Origin: Chalara sp. BL73
Taxonomy: Eukaryota > Ascomycota > Leotiomycetes > Helotiales
DNA length: 64,000 nucleotides
Assembly (NCBI GenBank): GCA_918026815.1
Contig: CAKJVC010000106.1
Span: 124,001-188,000 of the forward strand
Direction of reading: 5' to 3'
Position 1 is the stretch's first letter. Every line of letters starts with the position of its first letter. Below the pieces are notes generated by a model. That model ran no database searches and was not told the DNA's origin. It saw only the letters and a list, made by a program, of their open reading frames with translations. Below, in pieces: positions 9,721 to 18,863 of this stretch. The position numbers and the translations under genes were made by a program.

Positions 9721-12700
9721 ATGATTAGTAGCAATACTAAAGTACTACAAGTGAACCTTAACAAAAACGCTGCAGCTACCGAATCAGCACTCCAGCTAGC
9801 TATTGAGCTAAAAATCGACATAATACTAGTTCAAGAACCATGGCTAGTTCGACCAGCCGACAATGAGCTAGACTATTCGACAACACGCTCAATAGCTCAT
9901 TCAGCATTTCTACAGATATTGCCAGCCGACCTTTCATTCCGACCTCGTACGCTAGTCTACGTAGCGAAAAGCTATCGGCCAATAGTCACTATAGCAAGCA
10001 CGTCACCACGTGACTCCGACATGCTTGTAGTCGATGTTGTAGAAGGAACGTCAAAATTACAACTTCTCAATATCTACAATGAATCAGACCAAGCTAGATT
10101 AGGGCCCAAAACGCTAGAGCGGTGCTTGTATGCTAGAACGCTACAGCCAAGTACGATTTTGCTAGGCGATTTTAATACGCATCATCCTTGGTGGGATCCA
10201 TTAGCAAAGCCTAGTCCGAATGCCGACGAGCTAGTCAATTGGATCGAAAATCAAGAACTAGCGTTATTGAATACGCCTGGCGAAGGCACCTTTTTTCGGC
10301 CACAGCTAGCTAGAGAATCGGTACTAGATTTGACTCTAGTTTCGAGCAATTTAGCTGAACTAGTCGACGACTGGCAAATTTTGCCTGATTTAGGCTCGGA
10401 CCATTACGGCATCCTTTTTACAATACGCGGAACTAGTACTAGCTCGGATTTCGACAACAATATGCAAACTAGATTCAATACGCAACTAGCTGACTGGCCT
10501 CGATTTTCGGAAGCTTTTGCTCGAGAAATCAAAAATAGCTCGATTTTGAACAGTTCGGCCTTAGTTCAGCTTAGTACAATTGATCAAAGTAGCTCAGCCA
10601 GCTTGGAATTGCTTCAGGATCCTAATTTGGAAATCGGACAAATCCTACAACACGCTAGCGCTAGCGCTAGCACTAGCTCTAGTACTAGCTATTCCGATAT
10701 GCTAGTTACTGATTTTCTAGATCAAGCCGCGGAATCGCTTACAACAGCTATTACTACGGCAGCAAAATTAGCGATTCCAATACAAAAAACTAGCGCTAAA
10801 GCCAAGCCTTGGTGGAATGACGAACTACGGGAATTGCGGCAAACTATGCTACAGCGCAAACGACAGCTAGCACGTGATGCTAGTCAACAGCCAGCACGTG
10901 ATTCTAGTCGGAAACAGGAATATCTAGTAGCTCGGAATAGCTATTTTTTGGCCATCAAACGTGCAAAACGCAAGCATTGGAATCAATTTCTGGAAAAAGA
11001 GGATCCGCGATCAATTTACAAAGCTATGGCTTATACAAAAGATCGACAAACGGAACGGATGCCTGCTATTTCAGGCCAAACGACATTCCAAAGCAAAGCT
11101 AGTGCGCTACGTAGCAAGCTGTTTCCTTCGCCACCAATAGCAGCTAATCTAGCTTGGAACAATTATCGACCTAGTACTACGTGGGCATGGCCGAAACTAG
11201 CTATTTCGGAGCTTGAAAATGCATGCTCGGCAAAAATCAAAGGCAAAACGCCAGGGCCGGATTTAATCAATCAAGATATTATTCGCCAAGCTTATCGTAC
11301 GGATCCGGAGCTATTTTATAGACTATTCGCTAGTCTATTGCATGTCGGCTACCACCCAAAATGCTGGAAGCAAGCTACAGGTGTAATACTCAAAAAACAT
11401 CAAAAGCCTGACTACACAAATCCGACAGCATACAGAGTAATATCGCTACTAAATTGCTTAGGCAAAATCAGCGAACGCATTCTAGCTCAGCGACTTAGCT
11501 ACTTAGCGGAAACGACTAGCTTATTGCACAATACGCAAATCGGAGGTCGCTTGAAAAAATCAGCTATCGACGCGGCAATGCTATTGACAAATGAAATACA
11601 GCAAAATCGACTAGCAAAGCGTACAACAACAACGTTGCTACTAGACATTAAAGGAGCATTCGATCACGTGGCCAAAAATCAGCTACTAGCTATTTTGCAA
11701 AAGCTCGGCATGCCGACTAGCTTGATTTCCTGGGTGTCGTCATTTCTAGCTAATCGACAATTACGACTCTCGTTCGACAACCAACTAGAGCAATTTAGTA
11801 CAATTAATACCGGCATCCCGCAAGGCAGTCCTATTTCGCCAATACTATTCTTGATCTACATACGAGACCTAGCGGCAAAGCTAGCTTCGTCGATTAAAAT
11901 AGTGTCGTACATGGACGACATGTCATTGACTACGGCATCGACCAGCCTGCGGAAAAATATACGCATACTAGAACGCGAAGTAGCTAAACTAGCTGAACTA
12001 GCGAGCTTGAATGCAATTCAATTCGATTTGGCCAAAACCGAACTAATCCATTTTACGACAGCTAAACTAGCTAGTACAATTAGCTTACGACTACCTGACA
12101 ACGAGGTTGTACAGCCAAAAAAGCTAGTACGCTGGCTAGGCGTTTGGTTCGATTCAGGACTTACATTTAAGCAACACGTCGCAATACGCACTAGTCAAGC
12201 TAGATCTAGTTTTTATCGACTAGCTAGACTAGCTAATACGGAACAAGGTTTGAGTCCTTTTGCTATGCGACAATTATACCTCGCTTGCGTAACTAGCGTG
12301 GCCGACTACGGAGCAATAATATGGTGGAAAGGCCAAGCACAATTCAGCCGACAATTACAATCATTACAGAACCTAGCACTACGCAAAATACTAGGTGTTT
12401 TCCGAACTACCCCTATTTGCCCTATGGAAGTCGAATCGGCATTGTATCCCGCTAGCGTACGACTTAATGCTAGCGTACGACAATATGCCATTCGAGCTTT
12501 GAAGCTACCTCAAAATCACCCTATCAGACAAGCTACACAAACAGCTACAGCCGGCACACAGCTAGAACGCATCGCTAGTTCAGCTAGTTCAGCTAGATTA
12601 GAGCACATACAACACTACAAGTACGCTCCATGGAATCGCACTACGCCGTACAAGGTCGAAATCAGCTCGTTGTCAAAAGAGGACGCTACTACAATGCACC

Positions 12701-13713
12701 AAACTAGCTTGAATCACTTAAGCTACCTTAGTACAATTAACATGTATTCCGATGCGTCGATGATTCCGAGCATCGAATCGACAGGTGTAGGAATCGGCTT
12801 TATTGCGCTACGGTACGACAATCAAGGACGGCCTAGTACAATACATCGTAATATCGACAACATTGGCCAATCACAGCTAGTCTACAATGGAGAGCTAGAA
12901 GGAATCACGCAAGCTATCGAATACGCTAGTACAATAGCACAGCCCGGCCAAAACTACAATATTTATGCCGACAACCAAGCCGCACTTCACAGGCTAAAAT
13001 CAGCTAACGACAATCCCGGCCAATCACAGCAAATACGCGCTAGCGAAGCTACGCTACATGCAATAGAAAAAGGAGCTAGTATTGCACTAAAGTGGGTTCC
13101 AGGGCATACGGATATTTATGGAAACGACCAAGCCGACAAACTAGCTAAACTAGCTACAACTATTGAACCTAGCACTACAACGACTAGTTTTGCAGTATTA
13201 GGCTGCGAAGCTAAAAAAGCTAATATTGCGGAATGGAAAAATGTGCTAGCAAAGTACGACAGCAAGTCTAGTACAAATCCATTTACGTACAAAAAGCTAT
13301 TTCCGTGGAAAATCAAGTCAAAAATACAACTACCGCGCGGAACGACTAGAGAGCTAGCTAGCTCGCTATTTCAATTAAAGCTCGGCCATGGCTATATTCG
13401 ATCATATTTGCACAAGCTAGGTCATGTGACGTCTGACAAGTGCGTATGCGGAATGAAGGAAACAGCTCAGCATTTGCTACTTAGCTGTAATGATCCTAAG
13501 CTAGTTTTAGCTAGATCAAAGCTCAAAAACGACCTTGGAGGAAATAGGCTCACAATGGCCTTATTACTCCATACAACAATCGGCATTGAAAAGACGCTAG
13601 CGTTCCTCAAAGCGACTAGCGTCTGTACTAGACGGAACCACCTGAATAGGCTAGAGCGGGAACAGGAGCTAGAGGAGCTAGAGGCGCTAGGGGAGCTAGA
13701 GAGAGAGGAATAG
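9721..13713 (+). CDS. LINE ORF2: AP-like endonuclease, reverse transcriptase, RNase H (1330 aa)
   Basis: This is the polyprotein that nicks target DNA and copies the element RNA. Endonuclease (about residues 1-235): QEPW near 41, GDFN near 149, and SDHYGI near 226. Reverse transcriptase (about 480-830): GIPQGSPISP near 697 and the catalytic YMDD near 730. RNase H (about 1005-1140): D in YSDAS, E in NGELEG, D in YADNQ and D in GNDQADKLAK, so all four acidic residues are present. The C-terminus has CVCG...HLLLSC near 1240, the zinc motif common in this LINE group. The frame is uninterrupted from ATG to TAG. Codons favour CTA, GCT, AGC and ACT so strongly that CTAG is everywhere. Confidence 0.94.
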   Translation: MISSNTKVLQVNLNKNAAATESALQLAIELKIDIILVQEPWLVRPADNELDYSTTRSIAHSAFLQILPADLSFRPRTLVYVAKSYRPIVTIASTSPRDSDMLVVDVVEGTSKLQLLNIYNESDQARLGPKTLERCLYARTLQPSTILLGDFNTHHPWWDPLAKPSPNADELVNWIENQELALLNTPGEGTFFRPQLARESVLDLTLVSSNLAELVDDWQILPDLGSDHYGILFTIRGTSTSSDFDNNMQTRFNTQLADWPRFSEAFAREIKNSSILNSSALVQLSTIDQSSSASLELLQDPNLEIGQILQHASASASTSSSTSYSDMLVTDFLDQAAESLTTAITTAAKLAIPIQKTSAKAKPWWNDELRELRQTMLQRKRQLARDASQQPARDSSRKQEYLVARNSYFLAIKRAKRKHWNQFLEKEDPRSIYKAMAYTKDRQTERMPAISGQTTFQSKASALRSKLFPSPPIAANLAWNNYRPSTTWAWPKLAISELENACSAKIKGKTPGPDLINQDIIRQAYRTDPELFYRLFASLLHVGYHPKCWKQATGVILKKHQKPDYTNPTAYRVISLLNCLGKISERILAQRLSYLAETTSLLHNTQIGGRLKKSAIDAAMLLTNEIQQNRLAKRTTTTLLLDIKGAFDHVAKNQLLAILQKLGMPTSLISWVSSFLANRQLRLSFDNQLEQFSTINTGIPQGSPISPILFLIYIRDLAAKLASSIKIVSYMDDMSLTTASTSLRKNIRILEREVAKLAELASLNAIQFDLAKTELIHFTTAKLASTISLRLPDNEVVQPKKLVRWLGVWFDSGLTFKQHVAIRTSQARSSFYRLARLANTEQGLSPFAMRQLYLACVTSVADYGAIIWWKGQAQFSRQLQSLQNLALRKILGVFRTTPICPMEVESALYPASVRLNASVRQYAIRALKLPQNHPIRQATQTATAGTQLERIASSASSARLEHIQHYKYAPWNRTTPYKVEISSLSKEDATTMHQTSLNHLSYLSTINMYSDASMIPSIESTGVGIGFIALRYDNQGRPSTIHRNIDNIGQSQLVYNGELEGITQAIEYASTIAQPGQNYNIYADNQAALHRLKSANDNPGQSQQIRASEATLHAIEKGASIALKWVPGHTDIYGNDQADKLAKLATTIEPSTTTTSFAVLGCEAKKANIAEWKNVLAKYDSKSSTNPFTYKKLFPWKIKSKIQLPRGTTRELASSLFQLKLGHGYIRSYLHKLGHVTSDKCVCGMKETAQHLLLSCNDPKLVLARSKLKNDLGGNRLTMALLLHTTIGIEKTLAFLKATSVCTRRNHLNRLEREQELEELEALGELEREE

Positions 13714-13827
13714 ACGTTCGCTACGATTTCATTTGTTCTGCTATTTGCTACAATTAGGGCTAGACCCTCAACATTCACTGGAATAGATTGACTACCACTA
13801 TTGCTTGTACATAAACTAGATAGGAAC

Positions 13828-13879
13828 GCTAGCGCCTAGGCGCTAGCCGTGCTACATAGTCCTCGACTGATACAGCACG
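13828..13879 (+). promoter_or_regulatory. LINE 3'UTR double hairpin ahead of the (AAT)n tail
   Basis: GCTAGCGCCTAGGCGCTAGC (13828-13847) is a perfect 20-nt palindrome. It is followed at once by a second stem (CGTGCT at 13848 with AGCACG at 13874). The tail starts a few bases later. The same structures occur at 18451-18502 and, inverted, at about 4770-4820, so they are conserved in three copies. A role as the template-recognition structure for ORF2 protein is inference from other LINEs. Confidence 0.65.
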
Positions 13880-13908
13880 TTAAAAGGAATAATAATAATA
13901 ATAATAAT

Positions 13909-13941
13909 ATGCTATTTTGTGCTGAAGTAGGCACACAGTTC
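13909..13941. repeat. Right target-site duplication of LINE copy 1 plus 21 bp of Copia C integrase
   Basis: 13909-13920 repeats 8024-8035. The next 21 bp (13921-13941) read on the minus strand as the integrase residues just before the NSIAKRLNR block, confirming continuity of Copia C before LINE copy 2 begins. Confidence 0.88.
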
Positions 13942-14076
13942 CAACAATTTTCAACCCCCCCTATTTTGTTCAAAACACGTCTCCAATACTTGAAGAACTA
14001 GCTCACTAGCCTATTCCTCCCAGCAATAGCCAGCTCGACGCGTGGTGCGCGTAAGAAAGCTGTTGTTGTGGTCGAT

Positions 14077-15070
14077 ATGTCGAGCGCGTCCGACCCCTTT
14101 TCCGAGGCGCCCGCCTCTAGCCCACCACCAAGTGATGCTGTCGACATGATCGATGTGCCTATCGAAAGCTCTAGCCTAGAGCTACCAAATCAGCTTATTA
14201 GCAACAGTGCTATTAGGCCTATCGAGCTAGAACCTAGCTCCGACCCAATTGCTAGCAATCCTTTCGCGACAAAAAACTTTTCTGCCGCATTTGCCTCAGG
14301 CATCAATTTTCACCGCCCGAATCACAACCAAAACGGGAAGCGTACGGCATTTAGTTTTTCCGCAACCGACAACAACAACAACGCGAAACAAGCACGTTTT
14401 GCAACAACAACAACAACACAATCGGCACGCGAGCTAGTTTTGCAAGCAAGAGATTTATTGATCCAAGCTAGCTTAGCTACAAAATCACGCGACGAGCAAT
14501 CGAAGCTACTAGATTTGCTAGAGATTTTCAGAGAGTACACGGAACAAGGAAAATTGCGTACGGCGTCTACAATCATCACGTCGCAAATCGCCAATCTGGA
14601 ATCGGCCACGCGTCAAATTGAGAACAAGGCCAAAGCACTAGCTAAAGTGCCTACAGCTACAGCTACAGCTACAGCACCTACAGCTACAGCACTCAAATCA
14701 ACACCGTCGTACGCGTCTATAGCTACGGCTAGCAACACGACCACAGCTAAGCTTCAGGAATGGACCCTAGTTCAGCCTAGATCAAAAGCAAAAGTAGCTA
14801 ATCTAGCTACTTCAAAAATTGAACCAAGCAAAACTAGGGTGCAAAGGCTAGTTTTGATCAGATCACCAGACGCAAACAACTCATTCTCGCCACTAGCATT
14901 ACGGAATGCTTTCAATAACGCTTTCGCACAAAAAGGCGTAAAAGAGCCGGTAGTCAATACTATCACAAAATCACTAGGCCAAAATCTAGTAGTTACTACG
15001 ACTAGCCAATTTTCGGCACAATATCTACTCGACAAACAAGCTATTTGGCAACACCTAGTATCGTACAAAC
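14077..15070 (+). pseudogene. LINE copy 2 ORF1, truncated
   Basis: Same start and sequence as ORF1 of copy 1 with scattered missense and small in-frame repeat-length differences (fewer Thr codons, variable Thr/Ala-rich segment). It is open until the LTR at 15071 and then runs into a stop in LTR sequence. The CCHC knuckles are lost with the deletion, so RNA binding should be lost. Confidence 0.9.
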
Positions 15071-15433
15071 TGTTGGAAAGGTAGGTACGTGATAATAGAA
15101 GCTAATAGTAATAGCTATACGGATTCGCTAATAGAAAGCTGTATTGACTTTGACTTGTATTGATTGACTTAAAATGACTTATTCTATTTACAAAGGAGCG
15201 GACAGGCTTATTTATACTTTATTATGCTCTACTAGCGTGAGTCATAGCTTACGCGTCTTTAGAATTGATTTCTAATAAAAAGAATCGAAAAGATTTAAAT
15301 CGAATTCGATTTGTAATAGAGTGGCGAATATGACTCATGTGGCAAATATGACTCATAGCAAAATGACTCATGTGGCGAATAAAAGATACTATCACCTAAT
15401 ATTGCGTAATGTTGGATTACGTAATAATCAACA
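15071..15433 (-). repeat. Solo Copia C LTR (363 bp) at a deletion junction
   Basis: TGTTG...CAACA ends; the best preserved LTR of this family in the window. Flanks CAAAC and AAGCT do not form a target duplication, and the LINE sequence on the two sides is separated by 1622 bp in the intact copy. This is the expected outcome of recombination between LTRs of two insertions in one LINE, removing what lay between. Confidence 0.9.
15209..15425 (-). promoter_or_regulatory. Copia C LTR promoter: bZIP sites and TATA box
   Basis: Three ATGACTCAT sites (15330-15338, 15348-15356, 15363-15371) and one TGAGTCA (15238-15244) match the Gcn4/Cpc1 (AP-1 type) consensus. ATTACGTAAT (15416-15425) matches Yap/CREB-type bZIP sites. 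On the minus strand these lie upstream of TATAAATA (complement of 15209-15216), the proper order for an activator array and a core promoter. Binding is inference from motif identity. Confidence 0.6.
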
Positions 15434-18336
15434 AAGCTAAGCCTTGGTGGAATGACGAACTACGGGAACTACGGCAAACTATGCTACAGTGCAAACGACA
15501 GCTAGCACGTGATTCTAGTCAACAGCCAGCACGTGATGCTAGTCGGAAACAGGGATATCTAGTAGCTCGGAATAGCTATTTTTTGGCCATCAAACGTGCA
15601 AAACGCAAGCATTGGAATCAATTTCTGGAAAAAGAGGATCCGCGATCAATTTACAAAGCTATAGCCTATACAAAGGATCGACAAACGGAAAGATTGCCGA
15701 CTATATCAGGCCAAACGACATTCCAAAGCAAAGCTAGTACGCTACGTAGCAAGCTGTTCCCTCCGCCACCAATAGCAGCTAATCTAGCTTGGTACAATTA
15801 TCGACCTAGTACTAGCTGGGAGTGGCCTAGACTAGCTATTTCGGAGCTAGAGAATGCGTGTTCGGCAAAAATCAAAGGCAAAACGCCAGGTCCTGATTCA
15901 ATTAATCAAGACATTGTTCGCCAAGCATATCGTACGCATTCGGAGCTATTTTACAGACTATTCGCTAGTCTATTGAATATCGGCTATCACCCAAAGTGCT
16001 GGAAGCAAGCTACAGGTGTAATACTCAAAAAGCATCAAAAACCTGACTACACAAACCCGACAGCATACAGAGTAATATCGCTACTAAATTGCTTAGGCAA
16101 AATCAGCGAACGCATACTAGCTCAGCGACTTAGCTACTTAGCGGAAACAACTAGCTTATTGCACAATACGCAAATCGGAGGTCGCTTGAAAAAATCAGCT
16201 ATCGACGCGGCAATGCTATTGACAAATGAAATACAGCAAAATCGACTAGCAAAGCGTACAACAACAACGTTGCTACTAGACATCAAAGAAGCATTCGATC
16301 ACGTGGCCAAAAATCAGCTACTAGCTATTTTGCAAAAGCTCGGCATGCCGACTAGCTTGATTTCCTGGGTGTCGTCATTTTTAGCTAATCGACAATTACG
16401 ACTTTCGTTCGACAACCAACTAGAGCAATTTAGTACAATTAATACCGGCATTCCGCAAGGCAGTTCTATTTCGCCAATACTATTCTTGATCTACATACGA
16501 GATTTAGCGGCAAAGCTAGCTTCGTCGATTAAAATAGTGTCGTACATGGACGACATGTCATTGACTACGTCATCGACCAGCCTACGGAAAAATGTACGCA
16601 TACTAGAACGCGAAGTAGCTAAACTAGCTGAACTAGCGAGCTTGAATGCAATTCAATTCGATTTGGCCAAAACCGAACTAATCCACTTTACGACAGCTAA
16701 ACTAGCTAGTACAATTAGCTTACGACTACCTGACAACAACGTTGTACAGCTAAAAAAGCTAGTACGCTGGCTAGGCGTTTGGTTCGATTCAGGACTTACA
16801 TTTAAGCAACACGTCGCAATACGTACTAGCCAAGCTAGATCTAGTTTTTATCGACTAGCTAGACTAGCTAATACGGAACAAGGTCTTAGTCCTTTTGCTA
16901 TTCGACAATTGTACCTCGCTTGCGTGACTAGCGTGGCCGACTACGAAGCAATAATATAGTGGAAAGGTCAAGCACAATTTAGCCGACAATTACAATCATT
17001 ACAGAACCTAGCACTACGCAAAATACTAGGTGTTTTCCGAACTAGCCCAATTTGCCCTATGGAAGTCGAATCGGCATTGTATCCCGCTAGCGTACGACTT
17101 AATGCTAGCGTACGACAATATGCTATTCGAGCTTTGAAGCTACCTCAAAATCACCCAATCAGACAAGCTACACAAACAGCTACAGCCGGCACACAGCTAG
17201 AACGCATCGCTAGTTCAGCTAGTTCAGCTAGATTAGAGCACATACAACACTACAAGTACGCTCCATGGAATCGCACTACACCGTACAAAGTCGAAATCAG
17301 CTCGTTGTCAAAAGAGAACGCTACTACAATGCACCAAACTAGCTTGAATCACTTAAGCTACCTTAGTACAATTATTTACTCCGACGCGTCGATGATTCCG
17401 AGCACCGAATCGACAGATGTAGGAATCGGCTTCATTGCGCTACAATACGACAATCAAGGACGGCCTAGTACAATACATCGTAATATCGACAACATTGGCC
17501 AATCACAGCTAGTCTACAATGGAGAGCTAGAAGGAATCACGCAAGCTATCGAATACGCTAGTACAATAGCACAGCCCGGCCAAAACTACAATATTTATGC
17601 CGACAACCAAGCCGCACTTCACAGGCTAAAATCAGCTGACGACAATCCCGGCCAATCACAGCAAATACGCGCTAGCGAAGCTACGCTACATGCAATAGAA
17701 AAAAGAGCTAGTATTGCACTAAAGTGGGTTCCAGGGCATACGGATATCTATAGAAACGACCAAGCCGACAAACTAGCGAAACTAGCTACAACTATCGAAC
17801 CTAGCACTACAACGACTAGTTTTGCAGTATTAGGCTGCGAAGCTAAAAAAGCTAGTATTGCGGAATGGAAAAATGTGCTAGCAAAGTACGACAGCAAGCT
17901 TAGTACAAATCTATTTACGTACAAAAAGCTATTTCCGTAGAAAATCAAGTCAAAAATACAACTACCGCGCGGAACGACTAGAGAGCTAGCAAGCTCGCTA
18001 TTTCAACTAAAGCTCGGCCATGGCTATATTCGATCATATTTGCACAAGCTAAGTCATGTGACGTCTGACAAGTGCGTATGCGGAACGAAGGAAACAGCTC
18101 AGCATTTGCTACTTAGCTGTAATGATCCTAAGCTAGTTTTAGCTAGATCAAAGCTCAAAAACGACCTTGGAGGAAACAGGCTTACAATGGCCTTATTATT
18201 GCACACAACAATCGGCATTGAAAAGACGCTAGCGTTCCTCAAAACGACTAGCGTATGTACTAGACGGAATCACCTGAACAGGCTAGAGCGGGAACAGGAG
18301 CTAGAAGCGCTAGGGGAGCTAGAGAGAGAGGAATAG
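15434..18336 (+). pseudogene. LINE copy 2 ORF2, 5'-deleted with two nonsense codons
   Basis: It begins in the linker before the reverse transcriptase and keeps the frame of copy 1 to the normal end. TAG replaces TGG at 16957-16959 (after VADYEAII) and at 17938-17940 (after KKLFP). There is no frameshift. Both stops are G-to-A at TGG, which is CpA to TpA on the other strand. YMDD is kept. In RNase H, GNDQ has become RNDQ and several other Gly codons are Arg or Glu. The endonuclease domain is absent. Confidence 0.9.
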
Positions 18337-18450
18337 ACGTTCGCTACGATTTCATTTGTTTTGCTATTTGCTACAATTAGGGCTAGACCCTCAACATTCA
18401 CTGGAATAGATTGACTACCACTATTGCTTGTACATAAACTAGATAGGAAC

Positions 18451-18502
18451 GCTAGCGCCTAGGCGCTAGCCGTGCTACATAGTCCTCGACTGATACAGCA
18501 CG
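18451..18502 (+). other. LINE copy 2 3'UTR double hairpin
   Basis: Same 20-nt palindrome (18451-18470) and following stem as in copy 1, unchanged. Confidence 0.6.
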
Positions 18503-18510
18503 TTAAAAGG

Positions 18511-18529
18511 AATAATAATAATAATAATA

Positions 18530-18624
<95 letters not shown>
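18511..18624 (+). repeat. (AAT)n microsatellite, LINE tail
   Basis: 114 bp, 38 units of AAT with a single TAGTAAT interruption near 18531. The tail of copy 1 has only seven units, so this one has expanded or was long when inserted. Confidence 0.95.
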
Positions 18625-18745
18625 CATGTAATAGCTTAGTCGTCAGTGAAAGGGTCGCACCCCTTTTACTGAACACTCTCCGTAGGAACTCTACAATCAA
18701 GTCAATTTATTCTCCCTGAACCACTGCGATCGGGCAGACCTTGCG
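18625..18745 (+). repeat. 227-bp solo-LTR/SINE-like repeat, left part (5'-truncated), host of Copia A
   Basis: Matches positions about 37727-37850 of the repeat seen in the gypsy element. It lacks the first 48 or so bases, which are replaced by the LINE (AAT)n tail. It ends in TTGCG, the Copia A target duplication, and continues at 52002. It contains a long hairpin (CAGTGAAAGGG...CCCCTTTTACTG). Confidence 0.8.
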
Positions 18746-18863
18746 TGTTGAAACCTCAGGCAGACAGCCCCACTATAAACCCTGACTGTAGGCATATAGA
18801 TAGGAGGCCCTGCCTTCTATTTTCATTTTGAATAATATAATCATGTTCTTTCTTATTTCAACA
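18746..18863 (+). repeat. Copia A 5' LTR (118 bp)
   Basis: TGTTG...CAACA ends, nearly identical to the 3' LTR at 51879-51996. Immediately downstream is GGTTATAAGCCCG (from 18864), complementary to a tRNA anticodon arm of initiator-Met or Ile(UAU) type, a plausible primer-binding site of the half-tRNA kind used by some Copia/Ty5 elements. Confidence 0.88.

Larger units (their letters stand above)
8036..13908 (+). mobile_element. Full-length non-LTR retrotransposon (LINE, Tad1/I-type), intact
   Basis: A 5.9-kb element with a 5'UTR of about 140 bp, ORF1 (CCHC gag-like), ORF2 (endonuclease, reverse transcriptase, RNase H, C-terminal zinc motif), a 3'UTR with a perfect palindrome and a second hairpin, and an (AAT)n tail. 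It is flanked by a perfect 12-bp target duplication. Both ORFs are open and all key catalytic motifs are present, so this copy could be autonomous. Domain order with RNase H after the reverse transcriptase places it in the I/Tad1 group of fungal LINEs; the exact clade needs a tree. Confidence 0.93.
13942..18624 (+). mobile_element. LINE copy 2, internally deleted and carrying a solo Copia C LTR
   Basis: Nearly identical to LINE copy 1 at both ends. Its ORF1 runs to the equivalent of 9176; the next matching base is the equivalent of 10799. The missing 1622 bp (end of ORF1 and the endonuclease) are replaced by a 363-bp LTR. The 3' half has two nonsense changes. No matching target duplication is visible: the left flank is Copia C and the right flank is an unrelated 227-bp repeat family, so the copy is probably a product of rearrangement. 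Confidence 0.9.

Noticed and set aside
18503..18700. Minus-strand ORF with a long poly-Tyr run
   Set aside because: It is the antisense of the (AAT)n LINE tail; no protein is implied.
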